This document shows positions 7,744 to 16,713 of a stretch of DNA of 64,000 bases, in pieces. Under the pieces are notes generated by a model that saw only the letters and a program-made list of their open reading frames with translations, made no database searches and was not told where the DNA came from. The number at the start of each line of letters is the position of its first letter. Position 1 is the first letter of the stretch. This DNA comes from Streptomyces sp. I05A-00742 (GTDB taxonomy: Bacteria; Actinomycetota; Actinomycetes; Streptomycetales; Streptomycetaceae), in the NCBI RefSeq assembly GCF_013055795.1, contig NZ_JABETO010000012.1, positions 17,092 to 81,091 on the forward strand, given 5' to 3'. The translations under genes were made by a program, and so were the position numbers.

Positions 7744-9428
7744 GCGGTGCTCCTCGGTGCGGAAGGCGGGGAAGCCGGGGGGAAGGCAGTCGTCTCCGTG
7801 GTGGAGACCGCAAGCGTACGGTCCGGGCGGAGGGTGACGAGGAGGTGGCGGCGCCACCCCTCGTCGTCCCGGTCGGGGCGGTCCTCGCGCCAGTGGCTGC
7901 CGCGGGTCTCCTCGCGGCGGAGCGCGGCGGCGACCAGGACGCGGGCCACGAGGAGGAGGTTGGTGGCCTCCCACGCCTCGGTGCCGGGCTCGGCGCTCTT
8001 GCCGTCGGTGTGCGCCGCGCTCCGCACGGCGTCGAGCCGGCCGGCCGCCTCGGTGAGGCTGTCGGCGGACCGGAGGACCCCGGCCCCCCTGGCCATGACG
8101 CGCTGGATCGTGTGGCGGTCCTCGGGGGCGACGAGGGGGTCGCCCGGTCCGTCCGCCGGCACGGGCTCGCCCGGGGCCGCCGGGTCGGCCACGACGGCCG
8201 CCGCGATCCGCTCGGCGAAGACCAGGCCCTCCAGCAGCGAGTTGGACGCCAGCCGGTTGGCGCCGTGCACGCCGGTGCAGGCGACCTCGCCGCACGCGTA
8301 CAGGCCGGGGACGGTCGTCCGGCCGTGCAGGTCGGTGCGGACGCCGCCGGAGGCGTAGTGCGCGGCCGGGGCGACCGGGACGGGCTCGGTCACCGGGTCG
8401 ATGCCGTGCGCCCGGCAGGCCGCCAGGATGGTCGGGAAGCGCTCGGCCCACATGGTGGCGCCGAAGTGCCGGGCGTCCAGGTACATGTGCTCGGCGCCGG
8501 TCTCCTGCATACGGCGCGTGATCGCCTTGGCGACGATGTCGCGCGGCGCCAGCTCGGCGAGCTCGTGCTGCCCCAGCATGAAGCGGGTGCCGTCGGCGTC
8601 CACCAGGTGGGCGCCCTCGCCGCGCACCGCCTCGGAGACCAGCGGCTGCTGGCCCTCGGCGTCCGGGCCGAGCCAGAGCACGGTGGGGTGGAACTGGACG
8701 AACTCCAGGTCGGAGACCTCGGCGCCGGCGCGCAGCGCCAGGGCGACGCCGTCGCCGGTGGAGACGGCGGGGTTGGTGGTCGCGGAGAACACCTGGCCCA
8801 TGCCGCCGGTGGCGAGGACCACGGAGCAGGCCCGGACGGCGCCGACGCCGTCGTGCTGGCCCTCGCCCATGACGTGCAGGGAGACGCCGGCGGCCCGGCC
8901 GTCGGCGTCCTTGAGGAGGTCGAGGACGAGGGCGTGCTCGATGATCCGGACGTCCGCGGCCCGGACCGCCTCGACCAGCGCGCGCGATATCTCGGCGCCG
9001 GTCGCGTCGCCGCCGGCGTGGGCGATGCGGCGGCGGTGGTGGCCGCCCTCGCGGGTCAGCAGGACCTCGCCGGTGGCGGCGTCGGTGTCGAAGCGGGCGC
9101 CGGTGGCGATCAGCCGGCGGACGGCGTCGGGGCCCTCGGTGACGAGGGTGCGGACGGCCTCCTCGTCGCACAGGCCGACGCCGGCGACGAGGGTGTCGGC
9201 CAGGTGCTGCGCGGGGGTGTCGCCCTCGCCCAGGGCCGCCGCGATACCGCCCTGGGCCCAGCGGGTGGAGCCGTCGTCCAGGCGCGCCTTGGTGACGACG
9301 GCGACCCGTACGCCGGCGGCGGCGCAGCGCAGCGCGACGGTGAGGCCGGCGACGCCGGAGCCGATCACGACGACGTCGGCGTCGACGGACCAGCCGGGGC
9401 GCGGAGCCGTGAGTCGTATGCCGGTCAT
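7740..9428 (-). CDS. nadB: L-aspartate oxidase
   Basis: FAD enzyme oxidising L-aspartate to iminoaspartate, the substrate of quinolinate synthase. 562 residues. Dinucleotide-binding GSGVAGL starts at 23; the flavin/substrate motifs STRWAQGGIAAAL, HRRRIAHAGGDATG, EFVQFHPTVL and SGGVRTD..GLYACGE are all present in the succinate dehydrogenase/aspartate oxidase order. Start ATG overlaps the panC stop as ATGA. No nadA (quinolinate synthase) is adjacent, so that step must be encoded elsewhere. Confidence 0.96.
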   Translation of the reverse strand: MTGIRLTAPRPGWSVDADVVVIGSGVAGLTVALRCAAAGVRVAVVTKARLDDGSTRWAQGGIAAALGEGDTPAQHLADTLVAGVGLCDEEAVRTLVTEGPDAVRRLIATGARFDTDAATGEVLLTREGGHHRRRIAHAGGDATGAEISRALVEAVRAADVRIIEHALVLDLLKDADGRAAGVSLHVMGEGQHDGVGAVRACSVVLATGGMGQVFSATTNPAVSTGDGVALALRAGAEVSDLEFVQFHPTVLWLGPDAEGQQPLVSEAVRGEGAHLVDADGTRFMLGQHELAELAPRDIVAKAITRRMQETGAEHMYLDARHFGATMWAERFPTILAACRAHGIDPVTEPVPVAPAAHYASGGVRTDLHGRTTVPGLYACGEVACTGVHGANRLASNSLLEGLVFAERIAAAVVADPAAPGEPVPADGPGDPLVAPEDRHTIQRVMARGAGVLRSADSLTEAAGRLDAVRSAAHTDGKSAEPGTEAWEATNLLLVARVLVAAALRREETRGSHWREDRPDRDDEGWRRHLLVTLRPDRTLAVSTTETTAFPPASPPSAPRSTA

Positions 9429-10303
9429 GACCGTTCCCCCGGGGTGAAGTCGAGCACGATGTTGTCGATGAGACGGGTGGTGCCCACCCGGGCGGCGACC
9501 GCGAGGACCGCCTGGCCCGTGTGACCGGTGGACACCTCGGTGAAGTCCGCCGGGTCGACCAGGGCCAGGTAGTCGAGGACGACGGGCGGTTCGAGGGTCG
9601 CCGCGCCGTCCAGGACCGCGTGGGCGGCCTCGCGGACGGCGGACGGGCCGTCGCCCGCAGCGTCCTCCGCGGCGCGCAGGGCGCGCGGGAGGGCCAGGGC
9701 GGAGGCCCGGTCGGCGGCCGAGAGGTACCGGTTGCGACTGGAGAGGGCCAGGTGGTCGTCCTCGCGGACGGTCGGGACGCCGACTATCTCCACCGGGAAG
9801 TTCAGGTCCCGGACCATGCGCCGGATCAGCGCCAGCTGCTGGGCGTCCTTCTGGCCGAAGAGGGCGACGTCCGGCCGGCTGAGGTGCAGCAGTTTGGCCA
9901 CGACCGTCAGCATGCCGTCGAAGTGACCGGGCCGGTGGGCACCTTCGAGGCGGCCGCCCATGGGACCGGCGCTGATCCGTACCTCGGGCTCGCCGCCCGG
10001 GTAGACCTCGGCGACGGAGGGGGCGAAGACGGCGTCCGCGCCCGACCCCTCCGCCAGCGCGACGTCGGCGTCGAGGGTGCGCGGGTAGCGGTCCAGGTCC
10101 TCGTCCGCGCCGAACTGCAGCGGGTTGACGAAGACGGTGACGACGACCTGGCCGTCCGGCCCGACGAGGCGGCGGGCCTCGCGGACCAGGGTGGCGTGGC
10201 CCTCGTGGAGGGCGCCCATGGTCATCACGACGGCGCGGCGGCCCGGCCCGGTGCGCGGGAGGGCGTGCAGCTCCCCGGTGTCCCGTACGAGCTGGATGGT
10301 CAC
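9425..10303 (-). CDS. panC: pantoate--beta-alanine ligase (pantothenate synthetase)
   Basis: ATP-dependent condensation of pantoate and beta-alanine to pantothenate. 292 residues. Nucleotidyl-transferase HxGH motif is HEGH at 33-36 within MTMGALHEGHATLV; FGQKDAQQLALIRRMVRDL is the pantoate/ATP site; SSRNRYLS is the KMSKS-equivalent loop. Overlaps both neighbours by four bases, so it is translationally coupled with nadB and the upstream DUF2520 gene. Confidence 0.97.
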   Translation of the reverse strand: MTIQLVRDTGELHALPRTGPGRRAVVMTMGALHEGHATLVREARRLVGPDGQVVVTVFVNPLQFGADEDLDRYPRTLDADVALAEGSGADAVFAPSVAEVYPGGEPEVRISAGPMGGRLEGAHRPGHFDGMLTVVAKLLHLSRPDVALFGQKDAQQLALIRRMVRDLNFPVEIVGVPTVREDDHLALSSRNRYLSAADRASALALPRALRAAEDAAGDGPSAVREAAHAVLDGAATLEPPVVLDYLALVDPADFTEVSTGHTGQAVLAVAARVGTTRLIDNIVLDFTPGERS

Positions 10304-11274
10304 TGGTCTCCTCCGTCCGCGCGGCCGGTGCCGGTCGCTCCGCCCGCTCCGTCCACCCCGTTCGCTCCGTCCGCGAGGACGCCGAGCAGGTCTTCCGCCA
10401 GTTCCGCCTTGAGCAGGCCGTACGCGAGGGCGCGGTCGGCGGTCGTCCTGGCCATCGCCAGGTACCCGGCGACGGCCTGGGGGGCGTGCGTGCGCAGCTC
10501 CGCGATGTGGGCGGCGACGGTGCCGGCGTCGCCGCGGGCCACCGGGCCGGTGAGCGCGGCGTCACCGCTGCGCAGCGCGTTGTCGAGGGCTGCGCCGAGC
10601 AGCGGGCCCAGCATCCGGGCCGGGTTGCCGACGCCGGCCGTGCCCAGCAGTTCCATGGCCTGGGCGAGGAGGGTGACCAGGTGGTTCGCGCCGATGGCCA
10701 GCGCCGCGTGGTAGAGCGGCCGGGCGGCCTCGTCGATCCACTCCGGTTCGCCGCCCATCTCGATCACCAGCGCCTCGGCGGCGAGCCGCAGTTCCTCGGG
10801 CGCGGTGACGCCGAAGGAGCAGCCGGCCAGCCGCTGGACGTCCACCGAGGTGCCGGTGAAGGTCATGGCGGGGTGCAGGGCGAGCGGCAGGGCTCCGGCC
10901 CTGGTCGCGGGGTCGAGCACGGCGGCGCCGTGCCGGCCCGAGGTGTGCACGAGCAGCTGCCCGGTCCTTACGGCGCCGGTCTCGGCCAGGCCCGCGACGA
11001 GCCCCGGCAGGACGTCGTCGGGGACGGTGAGCAGGACCAGCTCGGCCCGGGCCAGCACCTCGGCCGGCGGGACGACCGGGACGCCCGGCAGGATCTCCGC
11101 CGCGCGGCGCAGCGAGGCGTCGGAGACGCCCGAGACGGCGACGGGCCGGTGCCCGGCGAGCTGGAGCGACGCGGCGAGGGCCGGGCCCACGCGGCCCGCG
11201 CCGACGACGCCGACCGTCAGGCGGGCGGGCCGGTCCTGCGGGCTCGGCCGGTCGGGGGTTGGTTGTGCGTTCAC
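10300..11274 (-). CDS. Rossmann-fold DUF2520 protein, putative NADP-dependent oxidoreductase
   Basis: 324 residues. N-terminal Rossmann domain with GAGRVG at 25-30 and a C-terminal all-helical DUF2520-type domain (about residues 170-290, containing LYHAALAIGANHLVTLLAQA). The architecture resembles ketopantoate reductase and 6-phosphogluconate dehydrogenase-like proteins. It is first in the operon and overlaps panC by four bases. Co-occurrence with panC is common in actinobacteria, so a role in pantoate or pantothenate supply is a reasonable inference, not shown. The tail (GANGVDGAGGATGTGRADG) is low complexity. Confidence 0.85.
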   Translation of the reverse strand: MNAQPTPDRPSPQDRPARLTVGVVGAGRVGPALAASLQLAGHRPVAVSGVSDASLRRAAEILPGVPVVPPAEVLARAELVLLTVPDDVLPGLVAGLAETGAVRTGQLLVHTSGRHGAAVLDPATRAGALPLALHPAMTFTGTSVDVQRLAGCSFGVTAPEELRLAAEALVIEMGGEPEWIDEAARPLYHAALAIGANHLVTLLAQAMELLGTAGVGNPARMLGPLLGAALDNALRSGDAALTGPVARGDAGTVAAHIAELRTHAPQAVAGYLAMARTTADRALAYGLLKAELAEDLLGVLADGANGVDGAGGATGTGRADGGDQ

Positions 11275-11407
11275 GCGGCGGGGTGCCTTCCGTTCCAGTC
11301 CGCGGGGGTACCGGACGATTCCGCTGCCATGCTACGCGCTCCGTGTGCGCCACAAGGGGGACGGAGGGAGTGATGCCTGCCCCTCCGTGGAGGCCCCCGG
11401 GCCGGCC

Positions 11408-11662
11408 TCAGCACCCCGCCTTCTGCCGTCCTCGCTCCGCCCCTGCCGCCGGGCGCACCGGCGTCTCCGCGGGGCGCCGGAACCAGCGCCGCCACCGGCC
11501 CCGCCGCCGTACCGCGCGTCCGTCCACCACCGCCAGGAAATCCCGCCACGTACGGAACTCCCGGACGGCCTGCCAGTCGTGGGTGCCGGGCGCCGGCGGG
11601 GCGGGAGTCCCCTGCTGAGCGGCGCGGAAGGTGTCGAGCATGTACTGCTGCATCGCGTCCAT
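11408..11662 (-). CDS. small hypothetical protein
   Basis: 84 residues: a helical start (MDAMQQYMLDTFRAAQQG), a central tryptophan-containing segment (HDWQAVREFRTWRDFLAVVDG) and a very basic Arg-rich stretch (RRRGRWRRWFRR) that could bind nucleic acid. Divergent from the ArsR-type regulator at 11753, whose candidate operator lies in the shared 90-bp gap. No known domain. Confidence 0.65.
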   Translation of the reverse strand: MDAMQQYMLDTFRAAQQGTPAPPAPGTHDWQAVREFRTWRDFLAVVDGRAVRRRGRWRRWFRRPAETPVRPAAGAERGRQKAGC

Positions 11663-11703
11663 GTCCCCACCGTGCGCCGCGCCCGCACCGCCGTGCGCGT
11701 CGA

Positions 11704-11720
11704 TTGACGAGGTACGTCAA
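11704..11720. promoter_or_regulatory. candidate operator in the divergent gap ahead of the ArsR-type gene
   Basis: TTGACG-AGGTA-CGTCAA is a perfect inverted repeat with a five-base spacer, immediately followed by a CAATTG palindrome. It is the only strong dyad in the 90-bp gap between the small hypothetical and the ArsR-type regulator, and its arms also resemble -35 hexamers on both strands, so a bound repressor would block both promoters. Confidence 0.55.
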
Positions 11721-11752
11721 TTGATCATGCCCGGGGCGCGAGGAGGCTCAGA

Positions 11753-12880
11753 ATGAGTCATATGAGCGTGACGATCGACATCACGGGCCTGCCGCCCGAG
11801 CGGGTCCTCTTCGCGGTGTCGCCCCTGGCGGAGCTGGGCCACGCGCTGCACGTGCTGACCGAGCCCAAGCACCACCCGGGACTGAACGGCTGGGTGACCT
11901 CGACGGCCGCCGGGCTGAAGCCGGACCTCGCGGACCGGCTCTGCGACGCCGACTTCCTGTGGACCTCCGTCATGTCCGACATCTTCCTGCCCTTCGCCGC
12001 CCTGCCGGAGGTGTCCGGCCGGCCGGGGGCCACGCTCGCCGAGGACCTGGACCTCCTCGACCGGCTCGACGACGAGCAGTTCGTCTCGGCCGCGCTGGAG
12101 GTCTCCTGCTCCAACTACTACGCCCCCGGCACCGCCTCGCCGCTGGACAACCCCGCCTCCCGCGCGGCCGCCCTGGACCGTGCGTCGGCCCGCGGCCCCC
12201 GCCAGCTGCAGTTCGCCCTCCGCGTACTGGACGACCCGGAGGGCGTCCGGGCCTGGCTGCGCCGCCTGTTCGAGGACTGCGAGCAGGCGTTCTTCGGCGA
12301 CGTCTGGCGCCGGGTGGGCGTCCAGCTCGCGGCCGACGTCCGGCACAAGTCGGAGGTGCTGCGCCGCAAGGGGCTGCGGGACGCGCTGGCCGAGGTGTCG
12401 CCGGCGGTGACGCTGGACGAGGACGGCGCCCGCGTCACTGTGGACAAGCTCAACTCCGGCCGCGCCACGGCGGTCGACCCGGCGGCCGGACCCGGCGTCA
12501 CCCTCGTCCCGTCGTCCCTGGGCTGGCCGCACCTGCTGGTGCTGTCCGCTCCGCGCTGGCGGCCGGTGATCCACTACCCGGTGGGGGCACCGGAGGTCGC
12601 GAACCCCGCCTCGCTGGACGTGCTCAAGCTCCGTATGGAGGCCCTGGCCCATCCCATGCGGCTGCGGATGTGCAAGTGGCTGGCGCGCAGCGCGTGCACC
12701 ACCGGCGAGCTGGCCGCCGAGCACAACATCAGCGCACCGGAGGCGTCCCGGCACATCGGGGTGCTGAAGAAGGCGGGACTCCTCACGACGCGGCGGCGGG
12801 GGCGGTACGTGCTGCACCAGCTGGACCTGACGGTGGTGGCGCGGCTGGGGAGCGACTTCCTGGAGGGAGTGCTGCGGTAG
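11753..12880 (+). CDS. ArsR-type winged-helix regulator with DUF5937-like N-terminal domain
   Basis: 375 residues, longer than classical ArsR proteins. The first about 280 residues form a conserved-looking module of unknown role (SVTIDITGLPPERVLFAVSP; LHVLTEPKHHPGL). The C-terminal about 90 residues are a winged helix: LDVLKLRMEALAHPMRLRMCKWLARS, EHNISAPEASRHIGVLKKAG (recognition helix) and RRRGRYVLHQLDL (wing). The start has GGAGG six bases upstream. Faces a divergent small gene with a palindromic operator candidate between, suggesting autoregulation. Ligand unknown. Confidence 0.85.
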   Translation: MSHMSVTIDITGLPPERVLFAVSPLAELGHALHVLTEPKHHPGLNGWVTSTAAGLKPDLADRLCDADFLWTSVMSDIFLPFAALPEVSGRPGATLAEDLDLLDRLDDEQFVSAALEVSCSNYYAPGTASPLDNPASRAAALDRASARGPRQLQFALRVLDDPEGVRAWLRRLFEDCEQAFFGDVWRRVGVQLAADVRHKSEVLRRKGLRDALAEVSPAVTLDEDGARVTVDKLNSGRATAVDPAAGPGVTLVPSSLGWPHLLVLSAPRWRPVIHYPVGAPEVANPASLDVLKLRMEALAHPMRLRMCKWLARSACTTGELAAEHNISAPEASRHIGVLKKAGLLTTRRRGRYVLHQLDLTVVARLGSDFLEGVLR

Positions 12881-12955
12881 CTCGCTCGCAGGCAAGGGAG
12901 TTGAGGGGCGAAAACCCGTTGGCCCGGCGGGGTACGCGCCCCTACCGTCCGCTCC

Positions 12956-13453
12956 ATGACCCTGGAGCCGCACATCTCACCGGTCCGTGTCGGGGCGGGC
13001 GCCGTCGCGGTCGTCCACCGCCCCAAGGTCAAGCTGCTGCCGGCCTTGAAGACCGCGGGCGTGACACACCTGGTCACCCTGCTGTCCAAGCGCGAGGGCG
13101 CCCTCACCATGAGATCGGCGGCCCGAGCGGCGGGGCTGGAGTGGATCTGGGTCCAGCTCGCCAACGGTCAACGGCCCCCGCCGCGGCAGCACCACGAGAT
13201 CGTCACGGCCTTGACGACCCTGGCCCCTCTCGTCCGCGACGGAGCCACCGCGGTCGTCCACTGCTCCGCCGGCATCCACCGGACCGGCATGTTCACCTAC
13301 GCGCTGCTGCGCGCCTGCGACCTCGACGCACCCGAGGCGCTGTCCGCCCTGACCCGCATGCGCGCCGCCACCGCCGAGGGCGTCGGCGGGCAACGCCTCG
13401 CCTGGGCCGAGGAATTGGCAGCGGCGGCCCGCCACCGGCTGGGCCGGCCCTGA
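12956..13453 (+). CDS. protein-tyrosine/dual-specificity phosphatase-like protein
   Basis: 165 residues. The active-site signature HCxxGxxR is HCSAGIHR at 102-109, giving catalytic Cys103 and Arg109, followed by TGMFTYALLRA as in dual-specificity phosphatases. The preceding strand VQLANGQRPPPRQ occupies the place of the usual Asp-containing general-acid loop, but I see no obvious Asp there, so activity or mechanism may differ. Starts 75 bp after the ArsR-type gene in the same direction; possibly co-transcribed. Substrate unknown. Confidence 0.8.
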   Translation: MTLEPHISPVRVGAGAVAVVHRPKVKLLPALKTAGVTHLVTLLSKREGALTMRSAARAAGLEWIWVQLANGQRPPPRQHHEIVTALTTLAPLVRDGATAVVHCSAGIHRTGMFTYALLRACDLDAPEALSALTRMRAATAEGVGGQRLAWAEELAAAARHRLGRP

Positions 13454-13631
13454 AGGGCTGGTACCCGACCCGGAACGTCTGCCCCGTCAGCCTCCCTGCG
13501 GCCGTCGGGCGCGCGGGCCGCGCTGGGGCTGGCCGTCGCGGGCGCGGCGACGGCCGGGGCGCACGCGGCGGCGCAGCGGCTCCTGCCGCCCCGCGCCCGG
13601 TGAACCCCCGCCCGGGGCACGGCGGCCGCGA

Positions 13632-14309
13632 CTACACCGCCCCGCCCCCGGCCCGCACCAGGCCGCTCTCGTAGGCCATCACGACCACCTGCACCCGGTC
13701 CCGCAGGCCGAGCTTGGTCAGGATCCGGCCCACGTGCGTCTTGACCGTCGCCTCCGACAGCACCAGCCGCGCCGCGATCTCCCCGTTCGACAGCCCCTGT
13801 GCGACCAGCAGCATCACCTCGCGCTCGCGGCCGGTCAGCCGTTCGATCTCGCCGCCGGCGGGCTCCCCGCCGGAGCCCGGCAGCATGGGGGTGAACCGGT
13901 CCAGCAGGCGCCGGGTGGTGCTGGGCGCCACTACCGCGTCACCGCTGTGCACGGAACGGATCGCGCCCAGCAGTTCGGCCGGGGGCACGTCCTTGAGCAT
14001 GAAGCCGCTGGCCCCGACCTTGAGCGCCGAGAACGCGTACTCGTCGAGGTCGAAGGTGGTCAGGATCAGCACCTTCGGCGCGCCCTCGCCCTGGGCGCAG
14101 ATGCGGCGGGTGGCCTCCACGCCGTCCATCCGCGGCATGCGGACGTCCATCAGCACCACGTCCACCTTCGTGGCGGCCAGCACCTCCAGCGCCTCCGCGC
14201 CGTCACCGGCCTCGGCGACGACCTCCATGTCGGGCTGGGCGGCCAGCACCATGCGGAATCCGGTGCGCAGCAGCACCTGGTCGTCGACGAGCATCACGCG
14301 GATCGCCAT
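13632..14309 (-). CDS. NarL/FixJ-family response regulator
   Basis: 225 residues from the ATG giving MAIRVMLVDDQVLLRTG; an upstream ATG at 14327 would add six residues. Receiver domain with acidic pocket DD at 9-10, phospho-acceptor Asp55 in VVLMDVRMPRMDG, and conserved Lys in GFMLKDVPP. C-terminal LuxR-type HTH (about residues 160-220): LTGREREVMLLVAQGLSNGEI..LSEATVKTHVGRIL. Lies 45 bp downstream of the histidine kinase gene on the same strand, forming a two-component pair of unknown stimulus. Confidence 0.95.
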   Translation of the reverse strand: MAIRVMLVDDQVLLRTGFRMVLAAQPDMEVVAEAGDGAEALEVLAATKVDVVLMDVRMPRMDGVEATRRICAQGEGAPKVLILTTFDLDEYAFSALKVGASGFMLKDVPPAELLGAIRSVHSGDAVVAPSTTRRLLDRFTPMLPGSGGEPAGGEIERLTGREREVMLLVAQGLSNGEIAARLVLSEATVKTHVGRILTKLGLRDRVQVVVMAYESGLVRAGGGAV

Positions 14310-14354
14310 GCGGGGGTCCCTTTCCAATGATCAAGTTTGGGTCGAAAGCGCTGG

Positions 14355-15560
14355 TCAGCGTCCCGGCTTAGCGGGCAGGAGCACACTGATCCGGAATCCT
14401 CCGCCGGGACGCGGCCCCGCGTCCAGCGTGCCCCCGACCATGCCTACGCGCTCGCGCATCCCGATGAGGCCGTGCCCCATGCCGTCCGCGCCGCCGGTCT
14501 CGTACAGCTCGTGCTGCGCGCCCCGGCCGTCGTCCTCGACGAGCAGCCCGAGCCCGTCGTCGAAGTAGGTGAGCCGGACACTCGCGCCGACGTCGGGCCC
14601 GCCGTGCTTGCGGGTGTTGGTCAGCGCCTCCTGCACGATGCGGTACGCGGTCAGCTCCACGCCGCTGGGCAGCGGCCGGGCGCTGCCCTCGACCCGGTAG
14701 ACCACCGGCAGCCCCGCGCCGCGCACCTGCTCGACGAGCTCCTCGATCTGCTCCACGTCGGGCTGCGGCACATACTCCCCGCCCGGCTCGGAGCCCTCCT
14801 CGGTGCGCAGCACGCCCAGCAGGCGGCGCATCTCGGCGAGGGCCTGGCGGCCGGTGCCGGAGATGGTCTCCAGCGCCTGCTTGGCCTGCTCGGGGGAGGA
14901 GTCGAGGACGTACGCGGCGCCGTCGGCCTGCACGACCATGACCGAGACGTTGTGCGCGACGACGTCGTGCAGCTCGCGGGCGATACGGGCCCGCTCGGCG
15001 GTCACCGCCATCTTCGCCTGCTGCTCGCGCTCCTTCTCCAGCCGTTCGGCGCGCTCCTCCAGCTGGTCCCAGTAGGCGCGGCGGGTCCGCATCCGGTCGC
15101 CGAGGACCCAGGAGAGGAGGAAGGGGAACGCCGCGAAGGCGAGACCGAACAGCTGATGGCTGAGCGAGTCGCCCGAGGTGTCGGGCCAGCGCCAGAAGTA
15201 CAGGACGGGCGCCGCGAGGCAGCCGCCCAGCGCCACCCGGGAGGCCCAGCGGCGGGTACCGGACGCCACCGTGTAGACGATCACGAGCATGGGGACGTCG
15301 TAGATGTTGGGCTCGACGTCGAAGGCGAGTTGCGCCAGCCCGCCGAAGATCGCCAGGAGGAGCATCTTCTCGGGCATCCGGCGCCGCAGCGCCAGCACCG
15401 TGCACATGAGCAGCACGACGGCGACGACGGCGACCTGGTGGGCCGGGCCCCGCACCGGCTCTTCGGTCATGGTCAGGGCGCACAGCCCCAGCAGCAACAC
15501 GGCCCAGAAGCTGTCCACACCTGTGGGGTGTCTGCGGAGGAATTCGTAGAGGCGGTGCAC
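14355..15560 (-). CDS. two-component sensor histidine kinase (NarL-partner, HisKA_3 type)
   Basis: 401 residues when started at the GTG giving VHRLYEFLRRHP; no ribosome-binding site is convincing, and further upstream GTGs exist (for example at 15578). About five hydrophobic segments lie within residues 15-155, then a coiled-coil (WDQLEERAERLEKEREQQAK) and the HisKA_3 box ARIARELHDVVAHNVSVM with phospho-acceptor His198. The HATPase domain has EALTNTRKH (N box) and DDGRG, GHGLIGMRERV. Cognate regulator gene follows. Divergent from the methyltransferase gene at 15682. Confidence 0.93.
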   Translation of the reverse strand: MHRLYEFLRRHPTGVDSFWAVLLLGLCALTMTEEPVRGPAHQVAVVAVVLLMCTVLALRRRMPEKMLLLAIFGGLAQLAFDVEPNIYDVPMLVIVYTVASGTRRWASRVALGGCLAAPVLYFWRWPDTSGDSLSHQLFGLAFAAFPFLLSWVLGDRMRTRRAYWDQLEERAERLEKEREQQAKMAVTAERARIARELHDVVAHNVSVMVVQADGAAYVLDSSPEQAKQALETISGTGRQALAEMRRLLGVLRTEEGSEPGGEYVPQPDVEQIEELVEQVRGAGLPVVYRVEGSARPLPSGVELTAYRIVQEALTNTRKHGGPDVGASVRLTYFDDGLGLLVEDDGRGAQHELYETGGADGMGHGLIGMRERVGMVGGTLDAGPRPGGGFRISVLLPAKPGR

Positions 15561-15669
15561 GTCACCCAGCGTAGGCACGTCGCCCCGGTGCCGGGGTCCC
15601 TCCGGCGATCGATCCCGGCCCGCCTCGCCTACTCCCCAAGGTGGAGGGATGGGAGCCACCGGAGGCGCA

Positions 15670-15675
15670 TAGCGT
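15670..15675 (+). promoter_or_regulatory. candidate -10 for a leaderless methyltransferase transcript
   Basis: TAGCGT ends six bases before the ATG at 15682, matching the consensus TANNNT and the spacing expected when transcription begins at the start codon. No ribosome-binding site precedes that ATG. Confidence 0.5.
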
Positions 15676-15681
15676 GTGTAT

Positions 15682-16701
15682 ATGACATCCGGGACGCGCA
15701 CCTGGCGGGCGGCGGCGGAAGCCGCCCTGTACGGACCCCACGGCTTCTACCGGCGCCCAGAGGGGCCCGCCGGCCACTTCCGCACCTCCGTGCACGCCTC
15801 TCCCCTGTACGCCGGGGCGGTCACCGAGCTCCTGCGGAGGGTCGACCTCGCCCTCGGGTCGCCGGAGGAGCTCGCCTTCGTCGACGTGGGCGCCGGCCGC
15901 GGCGAGTTGACCCGCGGGGTGCTGGCGCAGTGCCCGCCGGACCTGGCCGGGCGGCTGCGCCCGTACGCCGTGGAACGCGCCGACCGCCCGGCCGGCCTCG
16001 ACGAGCGCGTCATCTGGCGGGAAGCGCCACCCGAAGGGGTGACCGGTCTCCTCTTCGCCAACGAGTGGCTGGACAACGTCCCGGTGGACGTCGTCGAGAC
16101 GGACGGCGGCGGGACCCCGCGCCAGGTGCTCGTCCAGGAGGACGGCGAGGAGCTGCCCGGCGACCCGGTCACCGGCCCGGACGCGGACTGGCTGGCCCGC
16201 TGGTGGCCGCTGGAGGGCGCGCCCCCGGGCAGCCGCGCCGAGATCGGCCGGACGCGGGACGAGGCGTGGTCCCGGGCGGTCGGCACCCTGCGGGCCGGGC
16301 TGGCCGTGGCCGTCGACTACGCGCACGAGCGCGCCACCCGCCCGCCCTTCGGCACCCTGACGGGCTACCGGGAGGGCCGCGAGGTCCGCCCGGTGCCGGA
16401 CGGCACCTGCGACATCACCGCCCACGTCGCCCTCGACTCCTGCGCAGGACCCGGCTCCACCCTGCTCAGCCAGCGCGCCGCCCTCCGGGCCCTGGGCGTG
16501 GACGGCCGCCGCCCGCCGCTCTCCCTGGCCTCCTCCGACCCGGCCGCCTACGTCCGGGCCCTGGGCGCGGCCGGCGAGGCGGGCGAGCTCACCTCACCGG
16601 GCGGCATGGGCGGCTTCCGCTGGCTGCTCCAGCCGGTGGGTCCGGAGTGCGCGCACCTGCTGTCGGAGGACACGAGCGCGCGACCGTCCTCCCCCGGCTG
16701 A
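15682..16701 (+). CDS. MidA/NDUFAF7-family SAM-dependent methyltransferase
   Basis: 339 residues. SAM-binding motif I is [14 protein letters not shown] (68-79); the family hallmark follows as [17 protein letters not shown] near residue 125, equivalent to the ANE-x-xD-x-P motif of MidA proteins, and later AVDYAHERA and RGHFRTS-like segments fit. The N-terminal [22 protein letters not shown] matches the usual GYY..DFxTSPE entry motif. In mitochondria the family member NDUFAF7 dimethylates an arginine of NDUFS2; here the next gene, 12 bp downstream, encodes the NDUFS2 homologue NuoD, which points strongly to NuoD as substrate. Confidence 0.88.
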   Translation: MTSGTRTWRAAAEAALYGPHGFYRRPEGPAGHFRTSVHASPLYAGAVTELLRRVDLALGSPEELAFVDVGAGRGELTRGVLAQCPPDLAGRLRPYAVERADRPAGLDERVIWREAPPEGVTGLLFANEWLDNVPVDVVETDGGGTPRQVLVQEDGEELPGDPVTGPDADWLARWWPLEGAPPGSRAEIGRTRDEAWSRAVGTLRAGLAVAVDYAHERATRPPFGTLTGYREGREVRPVPDGTCDITAHVALDSCAGPGSTLLSQRAALRALGVDGRRPPLSLASSDPAAYVRALGAAGEAGELTSPGGMGGFRWLLQPVGPECAHLLSEDTSARPSSPG

Positions 16702-16713
16702 GAAACTGTTCCC

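Noticed and set aside
13454..13631. short Ala/Gly-rich frame ending near 13603 that looks like the tail of a small protein
   Set aside because: No start codon with ribosome-binding site and only about 35 codons; could be a remnant but cannot be supported.
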